NCBI RefSeq assembly: GCF_033439725.1
Contig: NW_026944385.1
Coordinates: 4,187,001 to 4,251,000, forward strand
Reading direction: 5' to 3'
DNA length: 64,000 nt
DNA from: Neurospora tetraspora
Lineage: Eukaryota; Ascomycota; Sordariomycetes; Sordariales; Sordariaceae
In this document: in pieces, positions 49,368-63,756 of the stretch
Layout of the letters: every line of letters starts with the position of its first letter
Position numbering within the stretch: position 1 is the first letter of the stretch
Translations under genes and position numbers: made by a program
Notes under the pieces: generated by a model
Told to the model about the DNA's origin: nothing
Databases searched by the model: none
What the model saw: only the letters and a program-made list of their open reading frames with translations

Positions 49368-49842
49368 TTTTTTTTTTTGGAGATTTGGAAAGGTTTGGAA
49401 AAGGGGGGGTTGGTTGGTGAGGGGGGTATTGTTTGGGTTTGATGATGATGATATGCCGCTTGGGATGCTCGTAGGGGCGGTCGGTGGGAAGTGGAATTCA
49501 GAAAGGCGATGTGCTCGGATCGGAGGTATGGTATGGTATGGATATGGTATGGATATGGTTGGATCGGTTTGGTTCCCGTTGAGTGCGCGCGGCGCGGTTG
49601 TTTTCAACTCCGGTCTCTTTCTTTCTTTCTTCTTTGCCGGTGAATAAGGTAATAGACGAGTATAATATGCGGTTTGAGTCCGACGGGTTATCGATAACGG
49701 CTGGCTGTATATCTTGGCTTTTCGTGGACGTCTGTATCTAGAGTGGAGAGAGGAGGGAGAAGAACCGGCAAGAAGTAAAATGGTAGGTGTTGAAACTGAA
49801 GCGAACGGAAGGTTTCCCAGAACCGATAGAATAGAGACGACG

Positions 49843-49879
49843 AGTAGGTAGGTAGGTAGGTAGGTAGGTAGGTAGGTAG
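49843..49879. repeat. (GTAG)n microsatellite
   Basis: About nine tandem tetranucleotides. Confidence 0.95.
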
Positions 49880-50195
49880 AAGGTAAGGACGGGAAGGTTT
49901 GTATGTTTCGAACCAGCGATCAAGGAACCTCTGAGGGAACGTAAACAATGTCCAGCAATGTCGAACGAGACGGAAGGAAAGGAAGCAGGCGAAGAAAAAT
50001 TGACAGAAAGCAATTCAAGAAAGAAAACCCGACGAGTTTGCCCAAGAACTTGTTGGAAAGGAAAAAGCAATGGAAACGACGTGGAAAGATGGGATGTCCT
50101 CCAGTCCCAAAACATCAAACACCACATCCCCCATCCCCATCCGTTGTCGGATGCAAGCAAGTCCATGTATGTACACACAAACAAGCCGAGGACTC

Positions 50196-50218
50196 CCTAC
50201 CTACCTACCTACCTACCT
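50196..50218. repeat. (CTAC)n microsatellite
   Basis: About five and a half tandem tetranucleotides. This is the reverse complement of the unit at 49843-49879, 320 bp away, so the two could pair. Confidence 0.9.
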
Positions 50219-51078
50219 CTAGGTCACCATCGGGTCCCCCAGCCAAACCGGCAGCCAAACTGGGACCACCGTTGCTTCATGGCAAACCCTTACTTCCATG
50301 CTTGACTGTACCTTATAACCCCCTTCTCAATCCTTCACTGAATGAACTGAACAGAAGGTTTCGAGACGGTACCTAGAACAGAACCCAAGGTGATACGATG
50401 TCACCTAACCCGTTCGTTACGTTCGACAGCCCGGGGCGCCGACCCCTTGGGACCGTTGCGACTAGACTAGCGAACCGAGACGCTGTAATTGGTTGGCGCT
50501 CAGGGGTCTGCGACACTTGATGCTTCGGATTTTGTGTGGTGCTTTAGCCGCCCGGCCGCCCGGGCAATGCTAGAAAGCCCCCAGGTTGCGCCAGGGAGTC
50601 TCGTGTTGAAGCCACGGCGCTTCCCGGCCGGTATCCGGTGGGAGACGGGGTCTTTGGACTGATTGATGATGGGTGTTTAAAAGCTTGGAGCTGTCCGACG
50701 ACATCATCTTCTCGTGCTGTGATGAAGTGACGTCGAAAGAGTCTTGGTGAGGTTTGTATGCGGCGCTGGGATGATCCCAGAAGACACCTGTAAGGTACCG
50801 CGGGAGCCCACTGTACCTATAGCGCTGGAGGTACTGTGCTATTTCTGACTTCGAATCTTGTGAACATCGTGATCGCAATCTTGACCGCAAAGCAGGACGA
50901 AATACAAAAAAATTAACTGCGCCGTTCTGTAAAATCCAAAGCAACTATATGACTACAACAAACGCCTGAACTCCCACATTCTATCTATCTATGTCGACAG
51001 AGAACTCCAAATGATCAATCCAAGAACCGTGCGGGCTTGAGCCTGCGCGACTAACAGCGCACTGTTCCTGACGTTGAT

Positions 51079-51120
51079 ACTCGCCGTCAGCACTAGTGTA
51101 CTAGTGCCTCACTCGCCGTC
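51079..51120. repeat. Hairpin flanked by 10-bp direct repeats
   Basis: GCACTAGT-GT-ACTAGTGC (51090-51107) is an 8-bp-arm inverted repeat. It lies between two copies of ACTCGCCGTC (51079-51088 and 51111-51120). Confidence 0.6.
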
Positions 51121-51505
51121 CTATCAGTGTTGAAGGATGGCTGGTTTCGAACTGCGACTTGCCGCTTGATGAGCATTAAATTTGCGCGTCACCCTCATCA
51201 GATGTGCTTGACCAGGTAGAGACTCTTGAAGCTCCGTGGACGAGCTGTATAAAGAGTCCCAAACATGTCCGGCGGCATGTTGAAGTCGGCACGGGCCTCT
51301 CTCAACCCTCCAGCTGCGCTCCATGTGTCACGACTCCCATGGAATGACCTATCGCGCCCTGTGAAAGTCACCCCGATATTGAAGCCTCTGGTGAGTGCCT
51401 GGCCGACCGGCTTTGCCAAGGCCGAGTTCTTTCTTGACGAACAATGTTCTCGGCGCGCCGTCACCGTGGTTCGATGGGACCAGACGATAAGATCTCTAAC
51501 GCGCT

Positions 51506-53435
<1,930 letters not shown>

Positions 53436-54547
53436 GTTCCCTCAATGCGTTCAAGTATCTGAAAGGGCGGCTTGCCCGTGTTCATGTCGTCTGGTGTCGT
53501 TGGCGCTCTTGAGCCGTGAAGCGCGGTTCGTTGCTTTTGCGGTTCAGGTTGCGGTTGCGGTTGCGGTTGTGGTCCATTGCTGGCGGGATGGCGATGCTAC
53601 GGTCGCGTTGTCATTGTCTGCTGAACACAGTGTGCGGTTCTCTGTTAGTGCATGGGCCGCTGTTTCCACTTGTTTGCGTTTAGCGACGTTCCATCCGCCC
53701 AACATCAAACGGAAGCCGCTGAAGCTGCCCTGACACGCCCTGCGCCAAGGGCCCGGTTAATGGGGGTTTTGCGGGGGTCGAGTGCTGGAGAAGTTGGAAG
53801 CGCGGGTGAGATCAGCGGCCACCTCAGGGCATTTCAGCGCTCATCATGTCGAAATTGTATCCGGATTTGCTTTTGATGGAAGATGAAAACATGCACTGCC
53901 TAGGCTTCAGGCGGCAATTTGGTCGTATGGCTGTAACCATGTTGGCAGATGGTTAACAGATCCCTTGCTGCCAGGGCTGCGCACTGTTCGGCAGCTGCGA
54001 CGTTGGTGTTTTTGGACGGTGCTGTGTTGAACTTGGTTGATCGTTGATGCTCAGGGGCAGATTGAATCACTGCGGCTTTGTGCGCATTACGTAAGGCAGT
54101 GTGATGGGGCCTAGCGGGGAGAAATCAGACGATCCGCGCACCAATTGGCCAATTAAACACTCGGGCTTGGGTCAGTAACCGCCGTTTATGCCAGGTTACC
54201 TTGTGCATTTTATGAAAGTCCTGTGCTTTCCTTCTGTTTACATCGACAACTCTTGCCTCCTCCTGACAGCCATGGACACGCATGGGCATATACAACGATC
54301 AAAGAGAATTATCAGGCTTTGGCTAGCCCCTCTGCCGCATGTGCCCCTATCTATTTCTTGACGGTTTCTGCCTTTGTTTGCCTGATGTTTGTTGGTCCTT
54401 GGTTGCCCTTGTCATTCAATGTTCAGGTACCCAACATTTTGCCTCTTCCTTGACTCGTTGGACACTGACACTCGGTTATTCCGTAAAGTCTGCCGGCAAA
54501 TCAATGGAGCCGACATCGGATAACGAGAGAGGAAATCAAGGAGGATT
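53436..54547. other. Mannosidase upstream region, no other gene seen
   Basis: About 1.1 kb. A short GGTTGC tandem run lies near 53544-53566. The right end borders the TA of the nested transposon. Confidence 0.5.
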
Positions 54548-54549
54548 TA

Positions 54550-54670
54550 CTTGGGGGCTTCTGGGCGCCAAGCTTTCTTTGCCCCCTCTTTACCTTCTAA
54601 AGAGGGGGATCCGAAATTCTGGGACAGTCTTTTAATTTGGGACACATCAGGAATCTTGGCGTTCACCAGA
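54550..54670 (+). repeat. Left terminal inverted repeat of family A copy 2
   Basis: Pairs with 63487-63598. It includes the sub-hairpin at about 54581-54610. Confidence 0.9.
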
Positions 54671-55064
54671 GAAAATTGTTAGCGAAGCGATCGCGATAAA
54701 CCATTCAACCACGAGACCATTTTTCAAAAATCTGAAAAGATTTAGGAAGCAAAAGGGAGTATTCAAAAAGGTATCCTCAAAGTTGCATCAATTTTTATCG
54801 AGGCGTTGGGGTGGAAATCCTAATACAAGCGTTCTTACTATAGAATTATCAACTCCGTTTGGTACTCGTTTGGGCTAGAAGCGTTTCGCGCCCCTAGGCT
54901 TCGCACGCATTCGGACCCTGCTTTCTATTCATTTTCTTAGATGATTTTCTTAAAGCTTCTAAAATAGCTTTTCTAAGTAAGAATTCTACCTTCGAATTTT
55001 GGTAGAATTTTAGAAAAATGTTCTGTGGTGGTTTTACATTGCGCTATCTTGCCTACTAATACTT

Positions 55065-55073
55065 TTCTGTAAG
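55065..55073 (+). repeat. Left target duplication of the inner element
   Basis: TTCTGTAAG; the right partner at 63478-63486 reads TTCTGTGAG. The single difference is G to A in a TpG context, a RIP-type change. Confidence 0.75.
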
Positions 55074-55260
55074 GAGTACTCACATAACCCGACCCTATTA
55101 CCAAAGCTTCCTAACCTAAGTGGATACGCTAAGACCGACCCTATACTATGAAAAATCTCTTATCCGACCCTTGCCCCCTTAATATTTTCTTTCCCTGTAG
55201 AGAAATAATTAATCGCTCGCTCGAAGTTCCTTATAGAAAAATAATATTATTCGTATTTTT
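55074..55260 (+). repeat. Left terminal region of the inner element
   Basis: Pairs with the reverse complement of about 63150-63477. The outer 50 bp match best; inner matches are interrupted. Confidence 0.7.
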
Positions 55261-58200
55261 GAGTACTCCTCTTGAATACTAACGATTATATATTTAAATA
55301 CGATTATAAACTGATTGCGACCGATATTTCTTCGTTATATACGAATAACTCGTAAATTATCTTTAATATATCCTTAAATTATTTTTGTAAAATAGTTAAT
55401 AATATTATTATTAACGCTAATGGTTTAATTATCATTACTAAATTCGGTTTAATTGAATAGAATAATATAGTTTTTATTAAATTATTAATAATATTTAATT
55501 TGGAATAAGTAGATAGTATAGCGGCCGAATTTAATAAGTTAGAGGAATTAAAGGATATAACCCCTCCTAATATATTAATCTTAACCGACCTCTTAATATG
55601 TATAATTAATATATTATTAACATATTTTAAATATATTTTTTATTAATTAATAATATAATAATATTAATTATATAAAGGTTAAAATTATAGGCCTAATACT
55701 TATTTATCCGATAGTATTAATTAATATTCTAATTTCGTTTAAACGATATATTATATTATAATTATTTTAAAATACCCCGAATCTTCTATTCCTAGCGTAG
55801 CTTACGTTATAAATATTAAGGGTTTAACCGAAGCCTAGGTTAAGGCCCTATAGGACGAGGTATATAAAGTAGAACAATCCGAAATAAGTTAATAATATAT
55901 ATAGGATTAATCCTTAACTAATTTACGATATTATAGATTTACTATTATATAAAGAGGAAAATACTTGCTAAGGATATTTCGTTTAATTATTTAAATAACG
56001 TTATATACCGTTATATTACTTATAAATAGGTTAGTATTAAATATTACAAATATCTAGACTCGCGAATTTAGTAGGCGTATTAATAAAGGTCTACTATTAT
56101 AATCGACGAAGAGGTTATAAACTTTTTATTTGAAATCCGCCTCCGATAAAATAAGGTCCTTTTAATTAAGCAAATTATTAAGTACGGATTTATCCTTAAT
56201 TTATCCCTAAATTATCTTTTATATTATTTTAACCTAATTGAACAAAATTTATTTTCTATTAATATTATTTTAATAATTAGTTGGGTATAGGCGATTAGGA
56301 CGCGTTAGGAAATATAGGGTTATAAAGAATCGAGGTCATTATAGAAATTCGTTTAGTATATAAGTAAAGTAAATTTTTATTTAGAATATATCTTTAATAA
56401 TTAGCGTTATATTTAAGACTTATTTCTATTTAGATAATTACCGGCTATAATTGTTATAAGTTAAAGTATTAGAATTCGAAGCCGGGAGAGAAAATATACT
56501 TTTTTACTAGCTTTCCTAATAATTTTAATTAGTATTAATTATACGTTAAACTAATTATTAAAGGGTATGTAAGGGATTCTATATTCGATTTATTATACAT
56601 TAAAACGTATATTAAAACGAATATTATACTAATAAGAAGGACGCGCTATAGTAAATAAATCTTTCCTTAATGTATTAAAAACTTATTAAAAATTTATTAT
56701 TAAGAAATTAAAGACCGATTATATTTAAAAGTATAATATTATTAAAATTTAAAACTATAATATTATTATCAACTTTTATATTTTAATCGATACTAAAACT
56801 ATCTTATATATCGTTATAACTTCCTATAATCAATATGCTTACCTATACTCCCTTTTTAATAAAACTCCTAAATAGATTATTAATAATTTAATACGGGTAT
56901 TAGAAAAGGTAGGATATCCTAGTATAATTTGGAATAAATAAATCCGGAATATATTGTTGATAAATTAAGGATAAATTAGAGATTAATCCACGACTTAATA
57001 ATTTTAACCTACAAGCCCTACTTTATTTAATTCCTTAACGAATACAATATTAATACTCTTAATTAAATTTATACGAGTTTTAATAATATTAATAAGGTTC
57101 GATTAGTAATTAAAAAGTATTGCGTTCTTATTTAGCTTTTAGGAATTTCGAACCTTGAAATTGTAATATAAGAATATTAATTAAAATACTAAAATTTAAA
57201 TATTCACATAAATTTATATATCCGGGATTTATTAGGGATAAATTATTAATTTTCTTTTTTAATAATATATCTAGAAGGTCCTCAACGATAGGATTAATTT
57301 CATAATTATTCATTTCTTTAAAGAATAGATAGATTTCTTTCGTAAAGGCTTTATTAAATCCTTCGAATTGGATATAAATTATAAATATTTTTCCGGTATA
57401 GAGAATAGGAAAGTTATTTAAGGCTTCCATTTAAAATAGTTAAAACGATATAAATTATTAAATTTACTGGGTAATTGAGCAAGCTGTCGACTCTTTTCTT
57501 ATTTAGGTCTTCAATAGCCTTAGTAATATTAAGACGTCCTTAGGCGTAGAGCGCGGAATAACCTCGCTTATAATATATCTAGCGAATATAAGATTATTTA
57601 GTTAAGTTATTTATTTATTCGGCTCAATTTAGCTATTTATTATCTTCGGTCTATTAATTGAATTTATTTAATATTTTAGCTATAGGCCCCCGCTACTTTT
57701 ATTACTCCCTTAAGTAAGCGCTCTCTAATATTAGGACCGGAAATACGTATATATCCGGTCTAAATTATTAAACTAATTGATTCATTATCTTCGAAGCGTT
57801 TAATTATATACTAGTACTCTTTATATATTATTCGTAGTACAATGATTCTCTATTCGGTAAGGGAATATAAATTTTAGCGTTAGCGCTTAGGCGGGTCTGT
57901 ATTACTATAGAATCTTACCGACTATTTACTTTATATAGTCGCAATCGAATAGCCCGCGCGCAAATAAATAATATATAATATAATATAGCCTCATAATACG
58001 CTAATGATTAATGGAGTATTTATAGGGCGAAATATTAAATTGTAATATCTTTATATTCCAAGACTAGCTTAGGTATTATTATATATTAGAATATTTATAT
58101 CGTATATAGTATTAACTTGCCGCCTCTCTAACGGTTATTTTATTATATATATAATATAAATTCGTAAAACGCCTAAGAATGCAACGCTTTAGGGGTTACT

Positions 58201-58504
58201 ACGTAAATTAATTAGGTAGACCCTAATACCGTCGTCGCTCGTACTAAATTAATAAATAAATTCAAAAACCTACAGCTAGAATTAATTGTATAGCTAGAAT
58301 TAGTTAAATTAATCGGAACTTAATCCTTTATCTATACCAGAATAATAAATAAACGAATTAAGAATATATTATATCCTTATTATTATATTCTTATTATATT
58401 TAATAATTCTAATGAATCTTTATTAAACGTTCTTATATTTTATTTTATTCGTCTGACGAGTTTCTCTTTGTTCGGTATTTACTCTTCTATATTTTATTAA
58501 TATT

Positions 58505-58905
58505 TAATATTCGTACTTATTTTACTATATTACTTCCTTTACTAATACTTTTATTAAGTACGACTTATAACTACCATTTATTCTTAATTCTTACGCTAAA
58601 CCTTAATTACTTTATTAATCGTAAGTTTAGTTTATAAATAAGTTAGGATTTATAACCCTATAAATATACTTTTCGGCTAAGCCCTATTTATTTTATTAAT
58701 CCTCCGTACCTACTTTATCATATTACTTCTTTACTATATTGCTTCTTCTACTATACTTCCCTTAAATATAACTTATAACTACCGTTTATTTTTAATTTTT
58801 ATACTAAGCCTTAATTATTTTATTAGTCGTAGGCTTAATTTATAGATAAATTAAGATTTACAACCCTATAGAGGTATTTTTCGGCCAAACCCTATTTATT
58901 TTATC
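58505..58905. repeat. Diverged tandem duplication, unit about 200 bp
   Basis: The segment from about 58505 to 58700 recurs at about 58700-58905. ACTTATAACTACC appears at 58563 and 58771, and the CCCTATTTATTTTAT block occurs at the end of both units. Differences are mostly transitions. Confidence 0.75.
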
Positions 58906-61900
58906 AATTATAGGCTTCATTTTGGATAAATCAAATAAAGACGAATAATATTATTAATGTAATATTATTAATATATTATCTTTAATAAAAAAAGAAAATA
59001 ACCGGGTAAATAATCTAACGTAATCGACGATAAATACGTAATAATTACGTACGAAGTATAATACTCCCAACTTATATATTATATTAAATTCTATTAATTA
59101 ACCGAAGCTTCGATTATTTTTATTGTAGCGTGGCCACTATTATCAATATAATCTATAGAGAACGCTAGCGAAAACGCCGGATATAATAAAGAATTCGAAT
59201 AGCTACTATAGAAGAGGAAATATAGTATAGAAAAAAATAATAGAATAGGATAAAGCGGTAGTATAATTAATAATAGATTATTAGGAATTCCTCCCGTTTA
59301 TACTTCCTAAAGTACGTACTTTTTTACAAACCCGATTCGTAATACCCTATTTTATAATTTATACTAATTCGTCGAACGTAAATAAAAATATTTACCCCCA
59401 ACGTTAGATAATTAAATTCTCCCTTTCGTACTTACGCGTTAAAACCCTATATTATCTAGTATTATATTCTATATTAAACGCATTTAATTAGTTCGTAAGG
59501 ATTACTTCTTTATTCCTATCTAATTATTTAAATAATAACTTATTATAAATCTTTTTACATTCGTCATTTTAAAAGCTTCGACCCCCAAGGTTTAGGCGGC
59601 CGTTCTTACTATGCTATTCCCTAATTAGAAAAACCTTGCTAAAAATACTTACCGGTCGGAATATTTATAATTATATTTTAAACTGGGCGTTTTTAATTTA
59701 TTATCGTCCAATTATTAATAATACGAGAGAAAATCTAACCCCCTAGTACTATATTTTTTAATTATAATTTAAAAATATTGAATAAATTAAATTGCCAGAT
59801 ATATACCTATCGTTTTTACCGACCGATCGACGGCCGTTCGGATATTATATTTAAATTTACGCTAGCTTTACCGTACTATATAATTCGAAATCGATATTAA
59901 TTATAATTTTAAATAATATAAAGATATAAAAGAATTTAATAACCTATTAAAACTATATTCGTTGTGACTATATCGTTGTTTAACTGCTTTAAAAACTTTT
60001 TTCCTATACGATTATCATTAATTAGGGAATTAATTATCGTATAAATATTTATTAGACTTAATAAAGACATTTTTAGTTAATGTTGAGAAAAGTGGTTTAA
60101 AAGAATTAGAATCGTAATAAGGATCGGATAATAAGAATAATAATAAGGAGAAAGTTTATTTTAAATTAAATTGCCTAACAGAATTATATAGGGAGTAATT
60201 TCTGTAATCTAATAATATATATTAATTTCAATATACAATTACCCTTTATCTATCGGACGTGTACTAACTATAATTATAATAGGTCTACACGGCCAACTTA
60301 TAAATAATAATTTAATTTAATTTAATAACCTAAGATCGGAACTTGAATTAATCAATTATAATATTTATTATACTATTATACAATTCGTAATATAAGTAGC
60401 CACTAACTATACTAATACGTTAATACGAATATAAGCTCTCGAAAGCCTTTTTATTAATATATTCTAATAAGTACGGAAAATAATAAATAAAACCGTCCGG
60501 GATAGAATTACTTTAAAAAACAGCGGGACGACGGAACTATAAATGTAATTAAAAATTTAAAAGTAATTATTCGAAAGGGTTTTTACGAATTTAATAAGAA
60601 GTTAGTAAATATTTAAAGGATGGTTAAAAATAAGTATAATAAATTATTAGGTATTATGGAGAAAGTAGCGGACGTAGTAGGCGAAAATACGTAAGACCTT
60701 CTATAATTAGAATCAGGTTAACAATTTATCTAATGAAGGATAAATAATTTAGCAACGGGGTTCGAACAATTATTAGTATTTAATTGTAATACTAAATAAA
60801 TACTTTTCTAATTAAATTATATTCGATTTTACTTATAGAATTCTATACTACGTAATTATTCGTTTTTATTTAGCCTTAAAATTAAAATTAGGATGTAAAA
60901 GAGGAATTTATTAATGATTTATCCTATTTTTATAGATAATAATTAGATTCCGTCTTTATTATATTACGGTTTAGCTAATTTATTAGTAAATTCGTTCGAT
61001 ATTCGAATTTAATACTAAACTTTATCTATATTTATTCGTATATTTCAAAATAATAATCGGGTCTTATATTTTTGCCCGTTAATTAATTTTTATATATTAG
61101 TAATAAATTTAATTATTAATTTCGCTACTTCAATAATTAATATACAGATTATCTATATATTATTATAATCGATATCTTGCGGTCCAAGACGGTGATAGCG
61201 ATGCTGATTCATCTTATATTAAATATTTATCTTATCTCGTATATATAAATGGAGGCTAAGTTTTTAATATTTCTACGTAGGGAATTATATTAAGTTTAAA
61301 ATTTATATATTATAACTTTCTCCATAAATAAATATTTACCGGTAAACGTTTTACTACTTACTATTTTAATATATAGTATTTTAGTATATTTAGACTCATA
61401 ATATATTTTATAATCTTTTTTTTAGATATTAAAAAAATAATATATAATTCGAATTAGTAGCTTCTTAAAAATATAATCCGTATAAATATTAATTATACTA
61501 TAGTATTAAATCTTATAATATAATCGCTAACCGGGTCTATATAAAGTCTAAGTAGTATTATTTTAGGAAATTAAGGCCGGTGTAAATAATTGAGCGAATA
61601 AAATTAAATTTATTCTAATCTTATTTAAAATTAATTTATATTATAGATTTTATTTAATATCTTACCTCTCTTAGCGGATACGTATAGTATAATATAGATA
61701 GCGTAATTACGTATTCGTATTCATTAATTTAGCGAGAGGAATAATCGTTATATTAATTAGAATTTTTTCTTTTTAAATTTCTTTTTCCTAATTCTTCTTC
61801 GATTATTTAAATATTTATTAATTTACTTTTATCTACCCCCCGCCGTTCTTCCGAAATTTATTGAAATTAATTAGAGATTTATTAACGATTTATTTTTTAT

Positions 61901-62060
61901 AATAGTGCCTGCTTACTATAAATTTACGGCCTTTAATGTATATAAGGAATATTTGGATAGCGATTAGAAACCCGTTAAATTTAAGGATAAAAGTAAGCGC
62001 TAAACTATAGTACCCCCTTTAGAAACTAATAAATATATAAATATTAAAACTAATTATTAG

Positions 62061-62089
62061 TTTATCTCTAATTTATCCTTAATCTATCC
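62061..62089. repeat. 11-bp-period repeat cluster (TTTATCCTTAA type)
   Basis: Three adjacent units of about 11 bp. Related clusters lie at 55356-55385, 56189-56217, 56959-56988 (inverted) and 62780-62812. Confidence 0.65.
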
Positions 62090-62779
62090 CCGCCAATTAC
62101 CTTATAAGGCGTATATATAGTCGCCCTTGGTAAGATTTTTTGCCGCTAGAAAAAATTTAAGCCGGGTTATAATAGTGCGGATATTTAGTGCAGTTTTAAT
62201 ATAAGTATTATTTGAAAGTTACTAATATTAAATTAATAATTAATTTTTAACTTATTTAAATTATATTTACTACCTATCGCAATTTTATTGAATATTTAAA
62301 GGGTATTTATAATATCCTTAAGGAGTATTTGTTTAATATTTTAATTAGAAGTATTAAGGCTGAGGTTTATATAATTACTATTAGTATATAACCTATTCCT
62401 AACTAATTCTTAAATAATTTAAAACTAATTATAAATAAATTTAAGATAGTATAAAGATTTTATAACCTTTATAACCTCCGGTTAGGCTATAACCGTCCTT
62501 ATTCTTAATAGGATTTTATAGCCGGTTATTCCTAAGAAACGTAAGGTAGCGGTTATCGACGAAGAATCGGACTTATTGGATTTATTATTAATTGAAGAGG
62601 AGGAATAGTAGGAGGTGTAGGAGAAGGAGTAGTAGGAAGTATAGGAGGAGGAGTAGTAGGAGGTGTAGGAGAAAGGGAACGAAGAGGAGGCGGATACGGA
62701 GGAAAACGGTTTTATAGAAGTCCCTTTCTAGAAGAACGGTAATATAAGTATTTTAGATCTATTTTTAATAAATTATTAA

Positions 62780-62812
62780 TTTATCCTTAATATATCCTTT
62801 AATTATCCTTAA
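62780..62812. repeat. 11-bp-period repeat cluster
   Basis: Exactly three 11-bp units: TTTATCCTTAA, TATATCCTTTA, ATTATCCTTAA. Confidence 0.7.
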
Positions 62813-63477
62813 TTAATTTAATTAATATTTAAATTAATACCCAATTAATAAAAAAAATAATAGAAAAAGCGCGATAATATCGCTTCATCCGCTAAATTTA
62901 TTTGCGTAGTATATAAAAAGTTTAAACGTATTTATAAATTTCATTTTAGATGTATCTTTAATAAATCTTTTATTATTATTAATTTATTATAGGTCTTCCT
63001 CCCTACCGCTTTAAATAGGGCGGTAAAGGCTGGAATTGCGTTATTTAGTGCGAATTCCGCCGCTCTTCAGATAAACCTACGGAGCTTACTTCTTCCTTAT
63101 TTATAATTTAAAATATATTTTAAATATATTATAAATATATTATTGGACTTTATATTTCTCTACGGGGGAATTTTGGGCAAGCGAGTGAAGCTGTTTCTCT
63201 ACGGTGGGACTTTTGTGTGTGCGACCCGGATAAGCTTATAAAGTTTAATTTCTTTATTTACGGCTTAAGATATATTCTAAATATATTATGGATATATTAT
63301 CAGACTTTATTCAAACTACTATTATTAATTTAATATATTGAATTGACTCCGTACGAATACGTATTGTAATAATTGTATTAATCTTTTTCTTTTGTGGGTC
63401 GGACCAATTTTGTATGTAAACATACGGACTATGGGGTTAGGAAGCTTTAGGTATGGGGTCGTGTCATCTGACCACTC

Positions 63478-63486
63478 TTCTGTGAG
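63478..63486 (+). repeat. Right target duplication of the inner element
   Basis: TTCTGTGAG; partner of 55065-55073. Sequence after it resumes the family A transposon. Confidence 0.75.
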
Positions 63487-63598
63487 AAACGCCAAGATTT
63501 CTAATGTGTCCCAAATTAAAAGACTGTCCCAGGATTTCGGATCCCCCTCTTTAGCAAAGAGGGGGCAAAGGAAGGCTTGGCGCCCAGAAGCCCCCAAG
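63487..63598 (-). repeat. Right arm of family A copy 2
   Basis: Normal composition; inverted partner of 54550-54670 and homologous to 1412-1527. Confidence 0.9.
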
Positions 63599-63602
63599 TA
63601 TA

Positions 63603-63756
63603 CACCTCTGCCGGCATATAAAATGTTAGCGCGGTGATTTGCAAGTGGCAAGAACTTTAATTTTCGTACAAAAGATGGCCAATATGCTCACCTCTCACCC
63701 CCTAAATATTGTAAGGTGGCGGTACCACGCTAACATTTTACATGCCGGCAGAGGTG
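63603..63756. mobile_element. 154-bp MITE, family B
   Basis: Nearly perfect inverted ends of about 34 bp: CACCTCTGCCGGCAT on the left and ATGCCGGCAGAGGTG on the right, with two mismatches in the arms. Flanked by TA on both sides (63601-63602 and 63757-63758). It has no coding capacity. It directly abuts the TA of the family A copy, so the two TA-targeting insertions are side by side. Confidence 0.85.

Larger units (their letters stand above)
49368..51505. other. 2.1-kb intergenic region with simple repeats
   Basis: Contains the promoter of the small membrane protein, a GTAG tetranucleotide run, a CTAC run and a hairpin-like element, listed separately. Overlapping open frames are not convincing genes. 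Confidence 0.5.
55074..63477. mobile_element. 8.4-kb RIP-degraded element with inverted termini and 9-bp target duplication
   Basis: The left terminus begins GAGTACTCACATAACCCGAC and the reverse complement of the right begins GAGTGGTCAGATGACACGAC. Both continue with AAAGCTTCCTAACC, and weaker similarity (GTAGAGAAA, CGCTCGCT/CACTCGCTTG) extends 150-300 bp inward. A 9-bp duplication fits Mutator-like elements, but no Mutator transposase was recognised. On the plus strand there is a decayed integrase/transposase-like stretch near 56.76-56.93 kb, and a late segment with a PKKRKV nuclear-signal motif (62531-62548) followed by a Glu-rich tail (to about 62720). The coding content is broken throughout. 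The class therefore stays open, and the interior may itself be a nest. Confidence 0.7.
54550..63598. mobile_element. Family A transposon copy 2, split by an 8.4-kb insertion
   Basis: The left end (CTTGGGGGCTTCTGGGCGCC) and the reverse complement of the right end are almost identical for over 60 bp and similar for about 120 bp. The element is flanked by TA on both sides (54548-54549 and 63599-63600). Each terminal repeat contains a smaller hairpin, CCCCCTCTTT...AAAGAGGGGG. Without the insertion the element is about 635 bp, close to the 600-bp copy at 928-1527, with which it also shares internal sequence such as TTTTAGAAAAATGT. The insert at 55074-63477 is a separate element. The outer arms kept normal composition while the insert is heavily RIP-degraded. 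Confidence 0.9.

Noticed and set aside
57128-57430. 100-codon minus-strand open frame in the inner element, slightly transposase-like
   Set aside because: The resemblance is a few residues only and the opposite strand carries the better coding traces.
60750-60775. GGTTCGAAC, reminiscent of a tRNA T-loop
   Set aside because: No acceptor stem, D-arm or anticodon arm can be drawn around it; it lies in RIP-degraded sequence.
55065-63483. A 6-bp target duplication (TTCTGT) instead of 9 bp
   Set aside because: With 6 bp the two inverted ends start three bases out of register; with 9 bp both begin GAGT and the only mismatch is RIP-type.
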